Positions 8,788-19,370 of a DNA stretch of 64,000 nt are shown here, one piece after another. Source of the stretch: Acinetobacter gyllenbergii CIP 110306 = MTCC 11365 (lineage in GTDB: Bacteria; Pseudomonadota; Gammaproteobacteria; Pseudomonadales; Moraxellaceae); the NCBI RefSeq assembly GCF_000413855.1, contig NZ_ATGG01000012.1:124001-188000 (forward strand), given 5' to 3'. The stretch's first letter is position 1, and each line of letters starts with the position of its first letter. The translations under genes and the position numbers were made by a program. Below the pieces are notes generated by a model. The model saw nothing but the letters and a program-made list of their open reading frames with translations. It did no database searches and was not told the origin of the DNA.

Positions 8788-8826
8788 TCACATTCTACGA
8801 TCTTAGATTTCAACAGGTGCTATGTT

Positions 8827-10146
8827 ATGACAACGCCTAATGCTTCGGCTGGTTTGCTAGAACGCTTATTTAAATTAAGCGATAACAAAACCAACTTTAG
8901 AACAGAAGTTCTAGCAGGTGTAACTACATTCTTGACGATGTGTTACATCATCATTGTAAACCCACTCATTCTTTCAGAAACTGGCATGGATCACGGTGCT
9001 GTGTTTGTTGCGACCTGTTTGGCTGCAGCAATTGGGTGTTTGGTCATGGGGATTATTGCGAACTACCCAATCGCACTTGCACCTGGTATGGGCTTAAATG
9101 CTTATTTTACCTATTCAGTCTGTTTAGGCATGGGCGTGCCTTGGCAAACTGCTCTCGCTGCAGTTTTTGTCTCAGGTTTGGTTTTCCTTGCAATCAGCTT
9201 CTTTAAAATCCGTGAAGCGATTGTCAATGCAATTCCAATGTCTCTGAAATTTGCAATTGGTGGTGGTATTGGTTTATTCCTTGCCTTAATTGCACTGAAA
9301 AATGCAGGCATTATTGTTGATAATCCAGCGACTTTAGTGGGGCTTGGGGATATTAAGCAACCAACAGTCTTATTGGCCTTATTTGGCTTCTTGATGATTG
9401 TGGTTTTACATCAGTTTAAAGTCCGTGGCGCCATCATCCTCAGTATTTTGGTGGTGACTGCAATTGCAACTGCAATGGGCTTGAATGAGTTTAAAGGTGT
9501 TGTTGGTCAAGTTCCTTCTTTAGCACCAACCTTTATGCAAATGGATTTTAAAGGTTTATTTACTGCCAGTATGGTTGGGGTGATTTTTGTGTTCTTTATT
9601 GTCGATTTATTTGACAGTACAGGAACCTTAGTGGGTGTATCACATCGTGCAGGTTTGTTGCAAGATGGTAAATTGCCACGCTTGAAGAAAGCCTTATTTG
9701 CTGACTCAACTGCAATTGTTGCCGGTGCTGCTTTAGGTACTTCTTCAACAACTCCTTATATTGAATCTGCTTCGGGTGTTGCAGCTGGCGGGCGTACGGG
9801 TTTAACCGCAGTCGTTGTTGCATTCCTATTCATTGGTTGCTTGTTCTTGGCACCATTGGCTCAATCTGTTCCAGGTTTTGCAACTGCACCTGCATTATTA
9901 TTTATTGGTGTGTTGATGATCCAAGGGATTACACATATTGATTGGGATGATATTACTGAAGCAGTTCCTGCATTTTTAACCATCGTATTTATGCCATTTA
10001 CCTATTCAATTGCGGATGGTATTGCGATGGGCTTTATCAGCTATGCTTTAGTTAAATTACTGACAGGAAAAGCAAAGACAGTTCCTTATATGGTCTGGAT
10101 TATTGCGGCGCTGTGGGTGTTTAAATTTGTTGCATTTGGTGGCTAA
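8827..10146 (+). CDS. NCS2-family purine permease, AzgA type (adenine/guanine/hypoxanthine)
   Basis: This is a 439-residue inner-membrane proton symporter for purine bases. It has about 13 hydrophobic helices throughout. The AzgA-branch motifs are visible: TFLTMCYIIIVNPLILSETG near the N terminus, APGMGLNAYF in helix 3, the substrate-site stretch DLFDSTGTLVGVSHRAGL near residue 260, and GTSSTTPYIESASGVAAGGR near residue 305. Length is normal for the family. AGGTG lies 9-10 bases before the ATG. The next gene in the same direction encodes adenine deaminase, so imported adenine could be converted to hypoxanthine at once. Which base is preferred cannot be decided from sequence. Confidence 0.93.
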   Translation: MTTPNASAGLLERLFKLSDNKTNFRTEVLAGVTTFLTMCYIIIVNPLILSETGMDHGAVFVATCLAAAIGCLVMGIIANYPIALAPGMGLNAYFTYSVCLGMGVPWQTALAAVFVSGLVFLAISFFKIREAIVNAIPMSLKFAIGGGIGLFLALIALKNAGIIVDNPATLVGLGDIKQPTVLLALFGFLMIVVLHQFKVRGAIILSILVVTAIATAMGLNEFKGVVGQVPSLAPTFMQMDFKGLFTASMVGVIFVFFIVDLFDSTGTLVGVSHRAGLLQDGKLPRLKKALFADSTAIVAGAALGTSSTTPYIESASGVAAGGRTGLTAVVVAFLFIGCLFLAPLAQSVPGFATAPALLFIGVLMIQGITHIDWDDITEAVPAFLTIVFMPFTYSIADGIAMGFISYALVKLLTGKAKTVPYMVWIIAALWVFKFVAFGG

Positions 10147-10218
10147 GCAAAACATCGCTATTCTTTTATCATTCTCTTTTTGAGCTGTTGTTGTAATGGC
10201 TCATTTTCAAGAGAGCTT

Positions 10219-11267
<1,049 letters not shown>

Positions 11268-11268
11268 A

Positions 11269-11297
11269 TAAAAAAACCGCGTAAAGCGGTTTTTTTA
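11269..11297. terminator. Bidirectional terminator between adenine deaminase and cytochrome b561
   Basis: AAAAAACCGC pairs with GCGGTTTTTT around the loop GTAAA, with A and T runs on both sides, between two convergent genes. Confidence 0.9.
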
Positions 11298-11308
11298 TGC
11301 ATGGAAAT

Positions 11309-11863
11309 TTATTTGGGTTGGCGCAACATACTGAGTAGGACATTATCTTTATCAATCAAATGATGTTTGATTGCCGCTAAAGCATGTCCTGCAACCAATA
11401 AACCCGCAAACCATGAGAGATAAATGTGAATTGGTTTAACAATTGCAAGTAAGTCTGGATTGTCTTGTACTAGGCGTGGAATTTCGAATAAATATAAAAC
11501 AGGTGCAGGGTGTCCAGCGCTCCAGCTAAATAAACAGCCTGTAATTGGCAGTGCGAGTAGCATTAAATACAGCAGGAAATGTCCAACATGTGCCAAAGTT
11601 TTCATCAGCGGCGACATGGTGTCTGGCAATTGAGGGGCAGGGTGGGTATAGCGCCAAAAAATGCGAATCACAACCAAGAAAATGATGGTGGTCGCGATAT
11701 TCTTATGTAGCGTAATCACATTGCCCTTAAAGCTTCCATCAACCTCATAGCTGAGGAAGTTGCCACTATAGAAGCCAATCAGCCAGGCGGCAATGAAAAT
11801 AACAGCCATGAGCCAGTGAATAACTTGTGCCGTACGCGTGTAATATTGTGCTGAGGTTGACAT
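11309..11863 (-). CDS. Cytochrome b561 family protein
   Basis: This is a 184-residue inner-membrane di-heme b-type cytochrome of the bacterial CybB type. Four helices carry the haem-ligand histidines: H15 in helix 1 (TAQVIHWLMAVIFIAAW), H53 (VITLHKNIATTI) and histidines in the last helices (HIYLSWFAGLLVAGHALAAIKHHL). The central segment MKTLAHVGHFLLYLMLLALP is typical of the family. It is thought to pass electrons between the quinone pool and periplasmic acceptors or superoxide; the exact role here is unknown. It is monocistronic, sharing a terminator with the convergent deaminase gene. Confidence 0.9.
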   Translation of the reverse strand: MSTSAQYYTRTAQVIHWLMAVIFIAAWLIGFYSGNFLSYEVDGSFKGNVITLHKNIATTIIFLVVIRIFWRYTHPAPQLPDTMSPLMKTLAHVGHFLLYLMLLALPITGCLFSWSAGHPAPVLYLFEIPRLVQDNPDLLAIVKPIHIYLSWFAGLLVAGHALAAIKHHLIDKDNVLLSMLRQPK

Positions 11864-12087
11864 TGCAACATCCTGGCTTTGTTATAGGTAATTATTTTTA
11901 ATAATAGATAGCGCTTTTTCATTCTCCTACAGTGTAAATGTAACGGAGCGTTTTATGAGTAGAACGGTGTAAAGCTTATAAATGGCGTGTGATTGTTATA
12001 TTATGTAAAGATCGCGCTGAGTCATATCATAAAACGTATCATTTAGGCACAATACGCCTGCCAAAATTTAGATACAGGTTAGAAATC

Positions 12088-12471
12088 ATGAAAAAGTTGG
12101 TACTTATTGTTGCCCCTGTTGTTTTAGCTTTAACAGGATGTGTTACGCCAGATGGAAGTAATTCGGCTGGAGCAACTTCTCAGCAGTTAGGTATGGCGGC
12201 ATTGAAAGTTGCAGTAAATGCAAAATGTATTAATGAAATCAATGCACTTCCAGCTTGGAAAACAGCGACCCGTTTGATGACAGCGGAACAGCGCGACAAT
12301 ATTCAAACTGAAGTGTGTGGCTGTGTCAGCGAAAAGGCACCAAACAGCGTGACTGCGGTTGAATTAGCGACGGCTGCTATTGACCCAACTGCGCGTGCGA
12401 CCATTGTGACTCAAGTTGTTTCGCAAACTGTGAATGCTTGTGTAGCAGAAACTTTACAAAAAGCTAGTTAA
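12088..12471 (+). CDS. Small lipoprotein, unknown function
   Basis: This is a 127-residue predicted lipoprotein. The start at MKKLVLIVAPVVLALTGCV gives a clear type II signal peptide with lipobox LTGC, so Cys17 should be lipidated. A longer frame of 33 residues upstream is ignored because it would bury the signal. The mature part is alanine- and threonine-rich and has four more Cys residues: one near residue 46 (AKCINE), a CGC pair near 80, and one near 117 (NACVAE). They could form disulfides in the periplasm. It sits 38 bases upstream of rnhB in the same direction. I recognise no domain. Confidence 0.75.
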   Translation: MKKLVLIVAPVVLALTGCVTPDGSNSAGATSQQLGMAALKVAVNAKCINEINALPAWKTATRLMTAEQRDNIQTEVCGCVSEKAPNSVTAVELATAAIDPTARATIVTQVVSQTVNACVAETLQKAS

Positions 12472-12509
12472 GCAGAATAGGCTGAGTCATCAGCCTTTAG
12501 AGATTTTTT

Positions 12510-13076
12510 ATGAGAGTTGCAGGTGTAGATGAGGCGGGGCGTGGGCCTTTAGTAGGTTCTGTTGTTGCTGCCGCAGTCATTTTAGATCCAAATAATCCGA
12601 TTGAAGGCTTAAATGACTCTAAAAAGCTAACCGAAAAAAAACGGGAAAAGCTTTTTGTTGAGATTCAGGAAAAAGCTTTAGCTTGGTCAATTGCTGAAGC
12701 AAGTCACACTGAAATTGATGAGTTGAATATTTTACAGGCCACGTTTCTTGCCATGCGTCGTGCAGTAGAAGGTTTAGCAACTCAACCTGTCAAAGTGATC
12801 GTGGATGGAAATCAGATTCCAAAAGGAATAACGATTCCGTGTGAGGCGATTGTTGGTGGGGATGCCAGCCATGCTGAAATCAGTGCAGCGAGTATTCTGG
12901 CTAAAGTAACACGTGATCGTCAAATGCAGGAACTTGACCAACAATTTCCTGATTATGGTTTTGCCAAGCACAAAGGCTATCCAACTAAAGCACACTTTGA
13001 AGCCATTGCGGCCCATGGTGTAATTGATGAACATCGCCGCAGTTATGGGCCAGTCAAGAAAGTTTTGGGTCTATAA
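12510..13076 (+). CDS. rnhB: Ribonuclease HII
   Basis: This 188-residue cytoplasmic enzyme cuts RNA in RNA-DNA hybrids and starts removal of single ribonucleotides from DNA. The catalytic acidic residues are seen in VDEAGRG (D7, E8) and in VIVDGNQ near residue 99. The conserved [19 protein letters not shown] block and the C-terminal [13 protein letters not shown]...[11 protein letters not shown] segment are also present. The length is slightly short of the E. coli enzyme (198), which is normal. It follows the lipoprotein gene closely and ends in a strong hairpin. Nothing is unusual. Confidence 0.96.
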   Translation: MRVAGVDEAGRGPLVGSVVAAAVILDPNNPIEGLNDSKKLTEKKREKLFVEIQEKALAWSIAEASHTEIDELNILQATFLAMRRAVEGLATQPVKVIVDGNQIPKGITIPCEAIVGGDASHAEISAASILAKVTRDRQMQELDQQFPDYGFAKHKGYPTKAHFEAIAAHGVIDEHRRSYGPVKKVLGL

Positions 13077-13080
13077 AACA

Positions 13081-13110
13081 ATTAAAGCGACTAAGAATAG
13101 TCGCTTTAAT
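13081..13110. terminator. Terminator between rnhB and csrA (convergent)
   Basis: ATTAAAGCGACTA pairs perfectly with TAGTCGCTTTAAT around AGAA. It can serve both convergent genes. Confidence 0.8.
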
Positions 13111-13132
13111 CATTCGAGAAGCATTCTGCGCA

Positions 13133-13396
13133 TTAACGATTGAAGTTGTTATGACGAGGGAACTCATTATTCTCTTCTTCATAAGAATGTTGATAATCTT
13201 GATCAAGATGTTGCAGATGCTCATGCATGGCACGCTCATGTTGGATACGTTGGTAAATTTCCTCACGATGCACAGAAACTTCTTTTGGAGCATTTACACC
13301 AATACGCACCTGATTGCCTTTTACGCCAAGCACAGTAACACTGACTTGATCCCCAATCATTAATGTTTCTCCGACACGACGGGTCAGAATCAGCAT
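13133..13396 (-). CDS. csrA: Carbon storage regulator CsrA with C-terminal extension
   Basis: CsrA is a dimeric RNA-binding protein that binds GGA motifs in leaders and controls translation and stability of many mRNAs. The first 55 residues are canonical: [45 protein letters not shown], including the R44-equivalent in VHREEI. The protein has 87 residues instead of about 61. The extra tail is rich in His, Gln, Asp, Glu and Asn ([20 protein letters not shown]...), probably disordered. Such extended CsrA proteins are known in Moraxellaceae. The gene order alaS-lysC-csrA on one strand matches Pseudomonas, but about 236 bases and a hairpin separate lysC from csrA here, so csrA probably has its own promoter. 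Confidence 0.95.
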   Translation of the reverse strand: MLILTRRVGETLMIGDQVSVTVLGVKGNQVRIGVNAPKEVSVHREEIYQRIQHERAMHEHLQHLDQDYQHSYEEENNEFPRHNNFNR

Positions 13397-13548
13397 GTTT
13401 ATCTCCTTGCTAAACGCTTAAACTTGCGACAGGGAATTCATTGTTTGAAAGCACAGCCTAATATACAGAAAATTCTAACAGAAATATGTAAAAACATTTT
13501 TTTTAGTAAGTTCTGTGAGAAGCTTCTTAAAAACCTCAAGGCTAATAT

Positions 13549-13591
13549 AACAGAGCCACTATTAAAAAAACTATAGTGGCTCTGTTTTTTT
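13549..13591. terminator. Terminator between lysC and csrA
   Basis: ACAGAGCCACTAT and ATAGTGGCTCTGT pair around TAAAAAAACT. The strong T8 run lies on the plus strand, while the minus strand, on which lysC is read, has only GTTATATTAG. Efficiency for lysC transcripts may therefore be partial. Confidence 0.7.
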
Positions 13592-13632
13592 TCTTATTTA
13601 CTTGCGAGTAAATATGTTTAAGCAGCTATTAA

Positions 13633-14913
13633 TTAAGCACGAGCACTGCTTTCGCCGTGTTCACGGTCTAGACCAAAAGCTGTATGTAAACAACGAACTG
13701 CCAATTCCAAGTAGTTTTCTTCGATGATGACAGAAACTTTGATTTCTGATGTAGAAATCATGAGAATATTAATGCTTTCTTCTGCCAATGCAGTGAACAT
13801 TTTGCTCGCTACACCCGCATGTGAGCGCATACCGACACCTACGATTGACACTTTTACGATGTCATCACGTGTTACAACTTCACAACCTTCGATGCTGTTT
13901 GCAGTTTGTTCTAAAATTGCTTTTGCTTTTGCCAAGTCGTTACGATTCACGGTAAAAGTAAAATCAGTTGTGCCATCTTCTTCAACGTTTTGGATAATCA
14001 TATCCACTTCGATGTTGGCATTGCTAATCGGTGACAAGATTTTAGAGGCAATACCTGGCTCATCAGGAACACCCAAAATCGTTAGTTTTGCTTCGTCACG
14101 GTTAAATGCAATACCTGCAATGATTGGTTGTTCCATATCGTCTTCTGCCTCAGTGGTAATTAGTGTGCCTACGTTTTGTTTGAAATCATCATCAAATGCG
14201 CCATCATTTTCGTTATCAAAGCTTGATAATACGCGTAATGGAACTTGATATTTGCCTGCGAATTCAACAGAGCGGATTTGTAACACTTTTGAACCTAAAG
14301 ATGCCATTTCCAGCATTTCTTCAAAAGAGATACGGTCAACTTTTTTCGCTTTTGGTGCCACACGTGGATCGGTTGTATAAACACCGTCCACATCGGTATA
14401 GATTTGGCATTCATCTGCTTTCAAGGCCGCAGCAAGTGCAACGCCTGAAGTATCAGAACCACCACGACCCAAAGTGGTGATATTGCCATTGGCATCATAA
14501 CCTTGGAAACCAGCAACGACGATGACACGACCAGCATCTAAATCTGCAGTCATCACATCGGTGTCAATCGATTCAATACGTGCTTTAGTAAATGCGCTGT
14601 CGGTTTTAATCCCAACTTGACGACCTGTATATGACTTCGCTTCTACACCAATTGAATTCAGTGCCATTGCTAACATGGAAATCGTTACTTGTTCACCTGT
14701 TGACACCATTTGATCTAATTCACGTGGGTCAGGGGTGCTGGTAATGGCCTTGGCAAGCGCAAGTAAGCGGTTAGTTTCACCACTCATTGCTGATACAACC
14801 ACGACCACTTTGTGACCATGATCATGCCAACGCTTGACACGATGAGCAACATTTAAAATGCGCTCAGGAGTACCCATAGAGGTACCGCCATATTTTTGAA
14901 CGATTAAAGCCAT
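13633..14913 (-). CDS. lysC: Aspartate kinase
   Basis: This 426-residue cytoplasmic enzyme phosphorylates L-aspartate, the first step to lysine, methionine, threonine and diaminopimelate. The kinase domain starts with MALIVQKYGGTSMGTPERI, with the catalytic Lys7. It contains VVVVSAMSGETN, TTLGRGGSDTSGVALAAAL and the DVDGVYTTDPR block near residue 170. Two ACT domains follow (about 260-400), with GVPDEPGIASKI and GVGMRSHAGVASKM. They usually bind the feedback inhibitors lysine and threonine. Length fits the Pseudomonas/Acinetobacter type. It lies 66 bases downstream of alaS with a hairpin between. Confidence 0.97.
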   Translation of the reverse strand: MALIVQKYGGTSMGTPERILNVAHRVKRWHDHGHKVVVVVSAMSGETNRLLALAKAITSTPDPRELDQMVSTGEQVTISMLAMALNSIGVEAKSYTGRQVGIKTDSAFTKARIESIDTDVMTADLDAGRVIVVAGFQGYDANGNITTLGRGGSDTSGVALAAALKADECQIYTDVDGVYTTDPRVAPKAKKVDRISFEEMLEMASLGSKVLQIRSVEFAGKYQVPLRVLSSFDNENDGAFDDDFKQNVGTLITTEAEDDMEQPIIAGIAFNRDEAKLTILGVPDEPGIASKILSPISNANIEVDMIIQNVEEDGTTDFTFTVNRNDLAKAKAILEQTANSIEGCEVVTRDDIVKVSIVGVGMRSHAGVASKMFTALAEESINILMISTSEIKVSVIIEENYLELAVRCLHTAFGLDREHGESSARA

Positions 14914-14932
14914 AGTTGTTCCATATAAGCCA

Positions 14933-14956
14933 TGACCCTGAGAGGCATCAGGGTCA
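14933..14956 (-). terminator. Intercistronic hairpin between alaS and lysC
   Basis: TGACCCTGA pairs perfectly with TCAGGGTCA around a 6-base loop. No T run follows on either strand, so it may be a processing or mRNA-stability element rather than a true terminator. Confidence 0.45.
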
Positions 14957-14979
14957 GTTACACAAAAGTGAAGTCTTTA

Positions 14980-17655
14980 TTATTGCGCAAGCCATGCAGG
15001 TAAAGCTGCGATGACTTGATCAAACTTCTCGTTAAGTGGCGCGCCACCTTGTGCTAAGTCAGGTTTACCACCACCTTTACCACCCAGCTCTTGAGCCAAG
15101 TGTTTGATGATGTCACCTGCTTTTAGAGTTGCAGTGTATTGTTTAGCGACAGAGGCGATTAAACTCACTTTATCACCTTCAACACCAGCTAAAATAATGA
15201 CTGCATCTTCTAATTTTGATTTTACGCTGTCATGAAGATTGCGTAATGATTTGGCATCTAAACCTTGTACCGTGGTAATCAAGGTTTGACGACCAGCAAT
15301 GTCTTTGACTTGATCCAAGAGTTCAGCTGCTTGGAAGCTGGCTAACTTTTGATTCAATTGTTCAATTTGCTTTTGTAGGCTAGAAGCAGTTTCAACAATC
15401 GCTTCAACTTTCTCTACGGTTTGCTCTTTTTGTGCTTTCAATAAAGCATTGATGGTTTGGATATCAGTTTCAGCTTTTTGAACTACGTCAAGTGCTTTAG
15501 TACCCGTCACCGCTTCAATACGACGAACACCAGCTGCGACACCACCTTCAGAGGTGATTTTGAACAGGCCAATATCACCTGTGCGTTTTACGTGAATACC
15601 ACCACACAGTTCGATCGAGAAGTTTTTCTCATCAATCACTGAACCCATAGAAAGTACGCGAACTTCTTCACCATACTTTTCACCGAACAGCATCATCGCA
15701 CCTTTGGCTTTTGCTGTTTCGATATCAAGCAGTTCAGTGCTTACCGCTGTATTGGCAATCACTTCGGCATTGACTAAGCGTTCAATCTGCTGCAATTGTT
15801 CAAATGAAACGGGTTGGTCATTGGCAAAGTCGAAACGTAAAATATCGCTGGCAACCAAAGAACCCTTCTGTTGAACATGCTCACCAAGAATCTGACGTAA
15901 AGCTGCATGTAAAAGGTGAGTTGCAGAGTGATTGCGTGCTGTTGCTGCACGAATATCCGCTTTAACCGTTGCTTCAACAGGTTGAGTTGCTTTGAGGCTA
16001 CCCATGGTCACGATACCTTGGTGTACAAAAGCGCCACCAGATTTTTTGGTATCTTGTACTTCAAAGATACCAGTATCGTTTTTGAAAATACCTGTATCGC
16101 CAATCTGACCACCGCTTTCTGCATAGAAAGGGGTTTGGTTCAATACGATCAGTGCTTCGTCACCTTCGTTGATTTCATCAACTTGAACGCCATCTTTATA
16201 GATCGCAACAATTTGACCTTGGCCTTGAGTCGCATCATAGCCATCAAATTGAGTTTCGCCTTCAACTTTGACAATGCTGTTGTAGTCAACTGCGAATTTA
16301 CCCGCATCACGTGCGCGTTGGCGTTGTGCAGCCATCTCAACTTCGAAGCCAGCTTCGTCAATGGTCAGATCACGCTCACGTGCAATATCAGCCGTTAAGT
16401 CAGTCGGGAAGCCGTAAGTGTCATACAGTTTAAATACAGTTTCACCAGCAATCACATTGCCTTTCAGTTGAGCTAATTCACCTTCGAGCAATTTCAAACC
16501 TTGCTCAAGTGTTTTCGCGAATTGCTCTTCTTCTTTAAGAAGCTGTGCTTCGATACGTGCTTGCTGTGCAGCAAGTTCTGGATAAGCATCGCCCATCACT
16601 TCAATCAGCGGTTGCAACATCTTATAGAAGAATGAACCTGTTGCACCTAACTTGTTACCATGACGTACGGCACGACGAATAATACGACGCAATACATAAC
16701 CACGACCTTCATTTGAAGGATTAACACCGTCAGCAATCAAGAATGAACATGAACGTGCATGGTCTGCAATCACTTTTAACGATGCTGGATATTCAACGGG
16801 TTTATTTTGTGCTTTCGCTTCAGCTTCAATGGCAGTGGTATCTAAACCAATGATGTCAGCAGCAGCTTTTAATAAGTGTTGGAACAGGTCAATTTCATAG
16901 TTTGAATTGACATGTTGCAGTACAGCCGAAATACGCTCCAAGCCCATACCTGTATCTACAGAAGGCGCTGGAAGAGGGTGCATGACACCATCCGCGGTGC
17001 GGTTGAACTGCATGAAAACGTTGTTCCAGATTTCGATGAAACGGTCGCCATCTTCTTCTGGTGTGCCTGGTAAGCCACCCCAAATATGGTCACCATGATC
17101 ATAGAAAATTTCAGAACATGGACCACAAGGACCTGTGTCACCCATTGCCCAGAAGTTGTCTGATGCGTATTGTCCACCTTTATTGTCACCAATACGGATA
17201 ATACGTTCAGCATCGATCCCGATTTCTTTGTTCCAGATATCAAATGCTTCATCATCGGTATGATAAACCGTGACATATAAACGATCTTTCGGTAAGCCTA
17301 ACCATTGTTCGCTAGTCAAAAATTCCCAAGCAAATTTCAATGCATTTTGTTTGAAATAATCACCAAAAGAGAAATTACCTAACATTTCAAAGAAAGTATG
17401 GTGACGTGCTGTATAACCGACGTTGTCAAGGTCATTGTGCTTACCGCCAGCACGTACACATTTTTGTGATGAAACAGCACGGACATAGTCGCGCTTTTCT
17501 AAACCTAAGAAACAATCTTTAAACTGGTTCATACCAGCATTGGTAAACAGCAAAGTTGGGTCGTTGGCGGGAACGAGAGAACTCGAAGCGACACGTGTAT
17601 GCCCTTGCGATTCGAAATAACGCAAAAATGCTTCACGGATTTCAGCTGATGTCAT
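14980..17655 (-). CDS. alaS: Alanyl-tRNA synthetase
   Basis: This class II synthetase of 891 residues charges tRNA-Ala. The N-terminal core has [34 protein letters not shown] and the [12 protein letters not shown] motif 3 region. The editing domain carries the zinc site [13 protein letters not shown] and [13 protein letters not shown]. The C-Ala domain ends with [15 protein letters not shown] place the start at the ATG before [13 protein letters not shown], the usual family N terminus. In-frame GTG (17670) and TTG (17676) codons lie upstream, and the only good ribosome-binding site (GGAG) suits those better, so the true start may be 5 to 7 residues earlier. It leads the alaS-lysC-csrA cluster. 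Confidence 0.95.
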   Translation of the reverse strand: MTSAEIREAFLRYFESQGHTRVASSSLVPANDPTLLFTNAGMNQFKDCFLGLEKRDYVRAVSSQKCVRAGGKHNDLDNVGYTARHHTFFEMLGNFSFGDYFKQNALKFAWEFLTSEQWLGLPKDRLYVTVYHTDDEAFDIWNKEIGIDAERIIRIGDNKGGQYASDNFWAMGDTGPCGPCSEIFYDHGDHIWGGLPGTPEEDGDRFIEIWNNVFMQFNRTADGVMHPLPAPSVDTGMGLERISAVLQHVNSNYEIDLFQHLLKAAADIIGLDTTAIEAEAKAQNKPVEYPASLKVIADHARSCSFLIADGVNPSNEGRGYVLRRIIRRAVRHGNKLGATGSFFYKMLQPLIEVMGDAYPELAAQQARIEAQLLKEEEQFAKTLEQGLKLLEGELAQLKGNVIAGETVFKLYDTYGFPTDLTADIARERDLTIDEAGFEVEMAAQRQRARDAGKFAVDYNSIVKVEGETQFDGYDATQGQGQIVAIYKDGVQVDEINEGDEALIVLNQTPFYAESGGQIGDTGIFKNDTGIFEVQDTKKSGGAFVHQGIVTMGSLKATQPVEATVKADIRAATARNHSATHLLHAALRQILGEHVQQKGSLVASDILRFDFANDQPVSFEQLQQIERLVNAEVIANTAVSTELLDIETAKAKGAMMLFGEKYGEEVRVLSMGSVIDEKNFSIELCGGIHVKRTGDIGLFKITSEGGVAAGVRRIEAVTGTKALDVVQKAETDIQTINALLKAQKEQTVEKVEAIVETASSLQKQIEQLNQKLASFQAAELLDQVKDIAGRQTLITTVQGLDAKSLRNLHDSVKSKLEDAVIILAGVEGDKVSLIASVAKQYTATLKAGDIIKHLAQELGGKGGGKPDLAQGGAPLNEKFDQVIAALPAWLAQ

Positions 17656-17927
17656 AAAGCGAGTACTCACAACCAAGACACTCCATAATTTTGAATTTGG
17701 CTATATGCAACAAGGTACGTTGTGTCTAATGTTCTACAATCGAACCCAGTGCGTGGCATAGATTTTAAAAGTGCTAAATTATAACGGAAAATACTTGCCT
17801 CACCAACGATTTTACAAGCAATATCATATAAAACTGTGTTTAAGCTAAAAATCTATATTCAACAATGCGCTTGATGTTTTACCATATAGCATAGAAAAGA
17901 TGATGTTTTGATGAATAAGGACGCTAC

Positions 17928-18953
17928 ATGCAACGTATCGCTATCAATGGATTTGGTCGAATTGGTCGGAATGTATTACGTGCGTGGTTTGAGAGTCCTA
18001 AGCAATTTCAGTTTGATATTGTTGCCATCAATGATATTGCTGATGTGCAGACCTTGGTGCATTTGTTTAAATACGACACCACACATGGTCGTTTTGCCGG
18101 TCAAGTTGAAATTCAAATTGAAAATCAACATATTTTTCTGAATATCCAGTCTAATCAGCGTCAGTTAAAGCTACAGGTTTTTAAGCAGGCTCAGCCAGAA
18201 TTATTGCCTTGGGGCGACTTAGATATTGATGTGGTGCTTGAATGTACCGGTCTATTCCGTTCACGTGCTGATGCGACTCGTCATGTTGAGGCAGGTGCCA
18301 AGCGTGTGATTATCGGCGCTGCGCCTTTTGATTCTGTAGACGCTGCGATTGTCTATGGTGTTAATCACAATGATGTGAAAGCCACAGATCAAATCATCTC
18401 CAGTGTGTCGTGTACTACGCAGGCCTTAGTGCCGTTGGTCAAAATTATTGATGATGCCTTTGGTATTGATACCGCATTAATGACAGAAATCCATGCGGTC
18501 ACAGCCGATCAATCGGTTTTGGATCATGCCCATCGGGATTTACGTCGCGCACGTGCCTCAGGGCAAAATATTATTCCAACCACATCGAGTGCCTTGGGAG
18601 CATTGAAGCAAGTGATGCCGAAAATGGAAGATCGGATCAATGGTTATTCCATTCGTGTACCGACCATTAATGTGGCGGCCATTGATCTCACTTTTGTTTC
18701 GCATTCACCGATTACTGTGCACAAGGTCAACGAGGTTTTGAGCAAAGCGGCGCAATTTGATTATGCTCAGATTATGCAAGTAACGGATGAGGATTTGGTT
18801 TCAAGTGATTTTAATCATTCACCATATTCTTTGATTGTAGATTTAACTCAAACCATGGTGGTGGGGCATCAAGCAAAAGTTTTTGCGTGGTATGATAATG
18901 AATGGGGTTATGCAAATCGCTTGTTAGATTTGTGTGAAACTTTTTGTGATTAA
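17928..18953 (+). CDS. epd: GAPDH-family dehydrogenase, erythrose-4-phosphate dehydrogenase (Epd) type
   Basis: This 341-residue NAD-dependent enzyme of the glyceraldehyde-3-phosphate dehydrogenase family has an N-terminal Rossmann motif (INGFGRIGRNVLRAW) and the catalytic Cys in SVSCTTQALVPLVK. Several blocks match Epd better than glycolytic GAPDH: RVPTINVAAIDLTF, SSDFNHSPYSLIVDLTQT, and HRDLRRARASGQNIIP. Epd oxidises erythrose-4-phosphate in the pathway to pyridoxal phosphate. It is unusual that SNASCTTN is replaced by SVSCTTQ, losing the Asn after the Thr pair that most family members keep. AAGGA lies 8 bases before the ATG. A general GAPDH role remains possible. Confidence 0.78.
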   Translation: MQRIAINGFGRIGRNVLRAWFESPKQFQFDIVAINDIADVQTLVHLFKYDTTHGRFAGQVEIQIENQHIFLNIQSNQRQLKLQVFKQAQPELLPWGDLDIDVVLECTGLFRSRADATRHVEAGAKRVIIGAAPFDSVDAAIVYGVNHNDVKATDQIISSVSCTTQALVPLVKIIDDAFGIDTALMTEIHAVTADQSVLDHAHRDLRRARASGQNIIPTTSSALGALKQVMPKMEDRINGYSIRVPTINVAAIDLTFVSHSPITVHKVNEVLSKAAQFDYAQIMQVTDEDLVSSDFNHSPYSLIVDLTQTMVVGHQAKVFAWYDNEWGYANRLLDLCETFCD

Positions 18954-18991
18954 TATTTTAAATAAGATATAAAAATAATCTGGGGTGTCGC

Positions 18992-19306
18992 ATGACATTG
19001 ATGTTGATTTGGGGATTTATTGCTGTTTTATTGGTGGCGGTGGCTTTTTTATTCTGGTTTCAGCTTAAAAGCGTAGACGTACCAAACTCAGATAGTCAGG
19101 TGCTACACCTTGAAGAAAAGGTTATACACCTAGAGCTACATCTGAAAAAGAGTTTGGAAATTATGCAAGATCTGGCCAAGAAGATGCATGTACAACAAGA
19201 GGTTTTAGATCGAACTGTGGCAAATATCGCTGCTTTAGAAAAACAGAATGTTGAAATGGTGAATTTGCTAGAAATTGTAGTAAAAGGTGGGAAAGGAACT
19301 GAATAA
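18992..19306 (+). CDS. Small membrane-anchored coiled-coil protein, unknown function
   Basis: This is a 104-residue protein. Residues 3-24 form one hydrophobic helix (LMLIWGFIAVLLVAVAFLFW). Residues about 38-95 form a likely coiled coil (LEEKVIHLELHLKKSLEIMQ, VLDRTVANIAALEKQNVEMV) with regular Leu/Ile heptads. The layout suggests a type II or N-anchored inner-membrane protein with a cytoplasmic or periplasmic coiled coil. GGGG precedes the ATG. It lies 38 bases after epd, so the two may be cotranscribed, but I see no functional link. I do not recognise the family. Confidence 0.65.
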   Translation: MTLMLIWGFIAVLLVAVAFLFWFQLKSVDVPNSDSQVLHLEEKVIHLELHLKKSLEIMQDLAKKMHVQQEVLDRTVANIAALEKQNVEMVNLLEIVVKGGKGTE

Positions 19307-19370
19307 ATCTAAGCTAATTTCTGAGAATCTTTTATAAAAATTCAGATTTGCGATTAGTTCGAGGTATTTT

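Larger units (their letters stand above)
8501..8826. other. Intergenic region upstream of the purine permease
   Basis: This 326-base spacer has two hairpins followed by T runs (8548-8569 and 8624-8653), a palindrome CTCAAGTTTTGAG at 8581-8593, an extended -10-like TGTTAAAAT at 8601-8609, and three copies of AATCTATA in mixed orientation. I checked for the conserved purine-riboswitch core and did not see it. Confidence 0.6.

Noticed and set aside
8640-8826. Purine riboswitch before the AzgA-type permease
   Set aside because: The conserved core elements are absent by eye; only generic hairpins and AATCTATA boxes are present.
11989-12087. 33-residue N-terminal extension of the lipoprotein frame
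   Set aside because: It lacks a signal and would hide the clear type II signal peptide starting at 12088.
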